From NCBI GenBank assembly GCA_021796135.1, contig JAJYOQ010000305.1, forward strand, positions 1-5,320: a DNA stretch of 5,320 bases, read 5' to 3'. Position 1 is the first letter of the stretch. Each line of letters starts with the position of its first letter. The stretch is from Bacteroidota bacterium (lineage in GTDB: Bacteria > Bacteroidota > Ignavibacteria > Ignavibacteriales > Ignavibacteriaceae). The notes beneath the pieces were generated by a model that did not search any database, was not told the origin of the DNA, and saw only the letters and a list, made by a program, of their open reading frames with translations. Made by a program: the position numbers and the translations under genes. Shown piece after piece: positions 5,022 to 5,320 of this stretch.

Positions 5022-5320
5022 ATTATGTTTCAAATAAAATTCATAAAACTTTACTCTGATTTCATCTCTAATCTTCCTAAATACTAGCAGAATTTCTTCT
5101 TCTGTACCGATTGCCTCTGCCGGATCTTCAAATCCTATGTGCAATTGTTTTCCGACTTTTCCAAAGAACAGCGGGCATGTTTCTTTTGCATTATCACAAA
5201 CCGTAATAACATAATCAAATGATTCGTTCAGGAACTGATTGACATTTTTAGGAATATTTTTAGAGATGTCAATTCCAAGTTCTTTCATTACATGAATAGC
5301 TTTGGGCTGACTCATTTTAC
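5007..5320 (-). CDS. arsC: Arsenate reductase, thioredoxin-coupled LMW-phosphatase type (C-terminal part)
   Basis: About the last 104 residues of ArsC are present; the N-terminus with the phosphate-binding loop and first catalytic cysteine lies beyond the right edge. Visible family blocks are QPKAIHVMKELGIDIS, then FDYVITVCDNAKETCPLF with two cysteines seven residues apart. That spacing matches the Cys82/Cys89 redox relay of the staphylococcal enzyme. A catalytic aspartate follows in EDPAEAIGTEEE, then FRKIRDEI. The enzyme reduces As(V) to As(III) in the cytoplasm and is regenerated by thioredoxin, consistent with the two thioredoxin-like genes downstream. The ATG at 5315 is not the start: family homology normally extends some 35 residues or more upstream, and the frame stays open to the window end. 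The protein ends HNCHSL, with an extra cysteine in the tail. The stop overlaps an inverted repeat. Confidence 0.93.
   Translation of the reverse strand, partial: KMSQPKAIHVMKELGIDISKNIPKNVNQFLNESFDYVITVCDNAKETCPLFFGKVGKQLHIGFEDPAEAIGTEEEILLVFRKIRDEIRVKFYEFYLKHNCHSL

Noticed and set aside
5313..5315. ATG at 5315 as the true start of arsC
   Set aside because: ArsC needs an N-terminal phosphate-binding loop with a catalytic cysteine, which is missing, and the frame is open to the window edge. The gene is cut by the window.

Overview
The window is AT-rich and bacterial. Every intact gene in it lies on the minus strand. The left edge carries the last codons of a protein with a type IX secretion (Por-type) C-terminal sorting tail (GIPSGIYFYQL ... 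KKMILLK-stop). This points to the Bacteroidetes/Ignavibacteria/Chlorobi group, and the style of the tail best fits an Ignavibacteria-like organism. That placement is inferred from one short motif plus base composition.

Right half (5320 down to 1928, minus strand): a compact arsenic-resistance operon. In order of transcription it holds the C-terminal part of a thioredoxin-coupled arsenate reductase (arsC, running off the right edge), a small CxxC thioredoxin-fold protein, an Acr3 arsenite efflux permease, an ArsP/PF03773-type permease with the TPFCSCS motif, and a 185-residue cytoplasmic thioredoxin-like protein. Spacers are 12 to 67 nt and most genes have a recognisable Shine-Dalgarno sequence, so they are probably co-transcribed. 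The promoter and any ArsR regulator would lie beyond the right edge. The logic: ArsC reduces arsenate to arsenite with electrons from a thioredoxin-type donor, Acr3 exports arsenite, and the ArsP-like permease may export organoarsenicals or another soft-metal substrate.

Middle (1930 down to about 1600): remnants of a second redox/permease module on the same strand. They are a 34-codon stub of a second small CxxC protein with its own strong ribosome binding site, then in the same frame after a TAG the last 29 codons of a CcdA-like membrane protein, then an isolated motif nearly identical to the LSLPETIIL segment of the intact permease. The module appears to have collapsed by deletions.

Left-middle (1540 down to 463): a decayed type IV (AbiE-type) toxin-antitoxin pair. 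It has a sigma70-like promoter and a perfect 11-bp inverted-repeat operator. The antitoxin gene abiEi is interrupted by a one-base frameshift in an A-tract and overlaps the toxin start by ATGA. The toxin abiEii keeps only its N-terminal half. Positions 193-462 hold no gene I recognise. Positions 16-192 (plus strand) hold the sorting-tail remnant and its intrinsic terminator.

I see no CRISPR array, tRNA, rRNA or intact insertion sequence.
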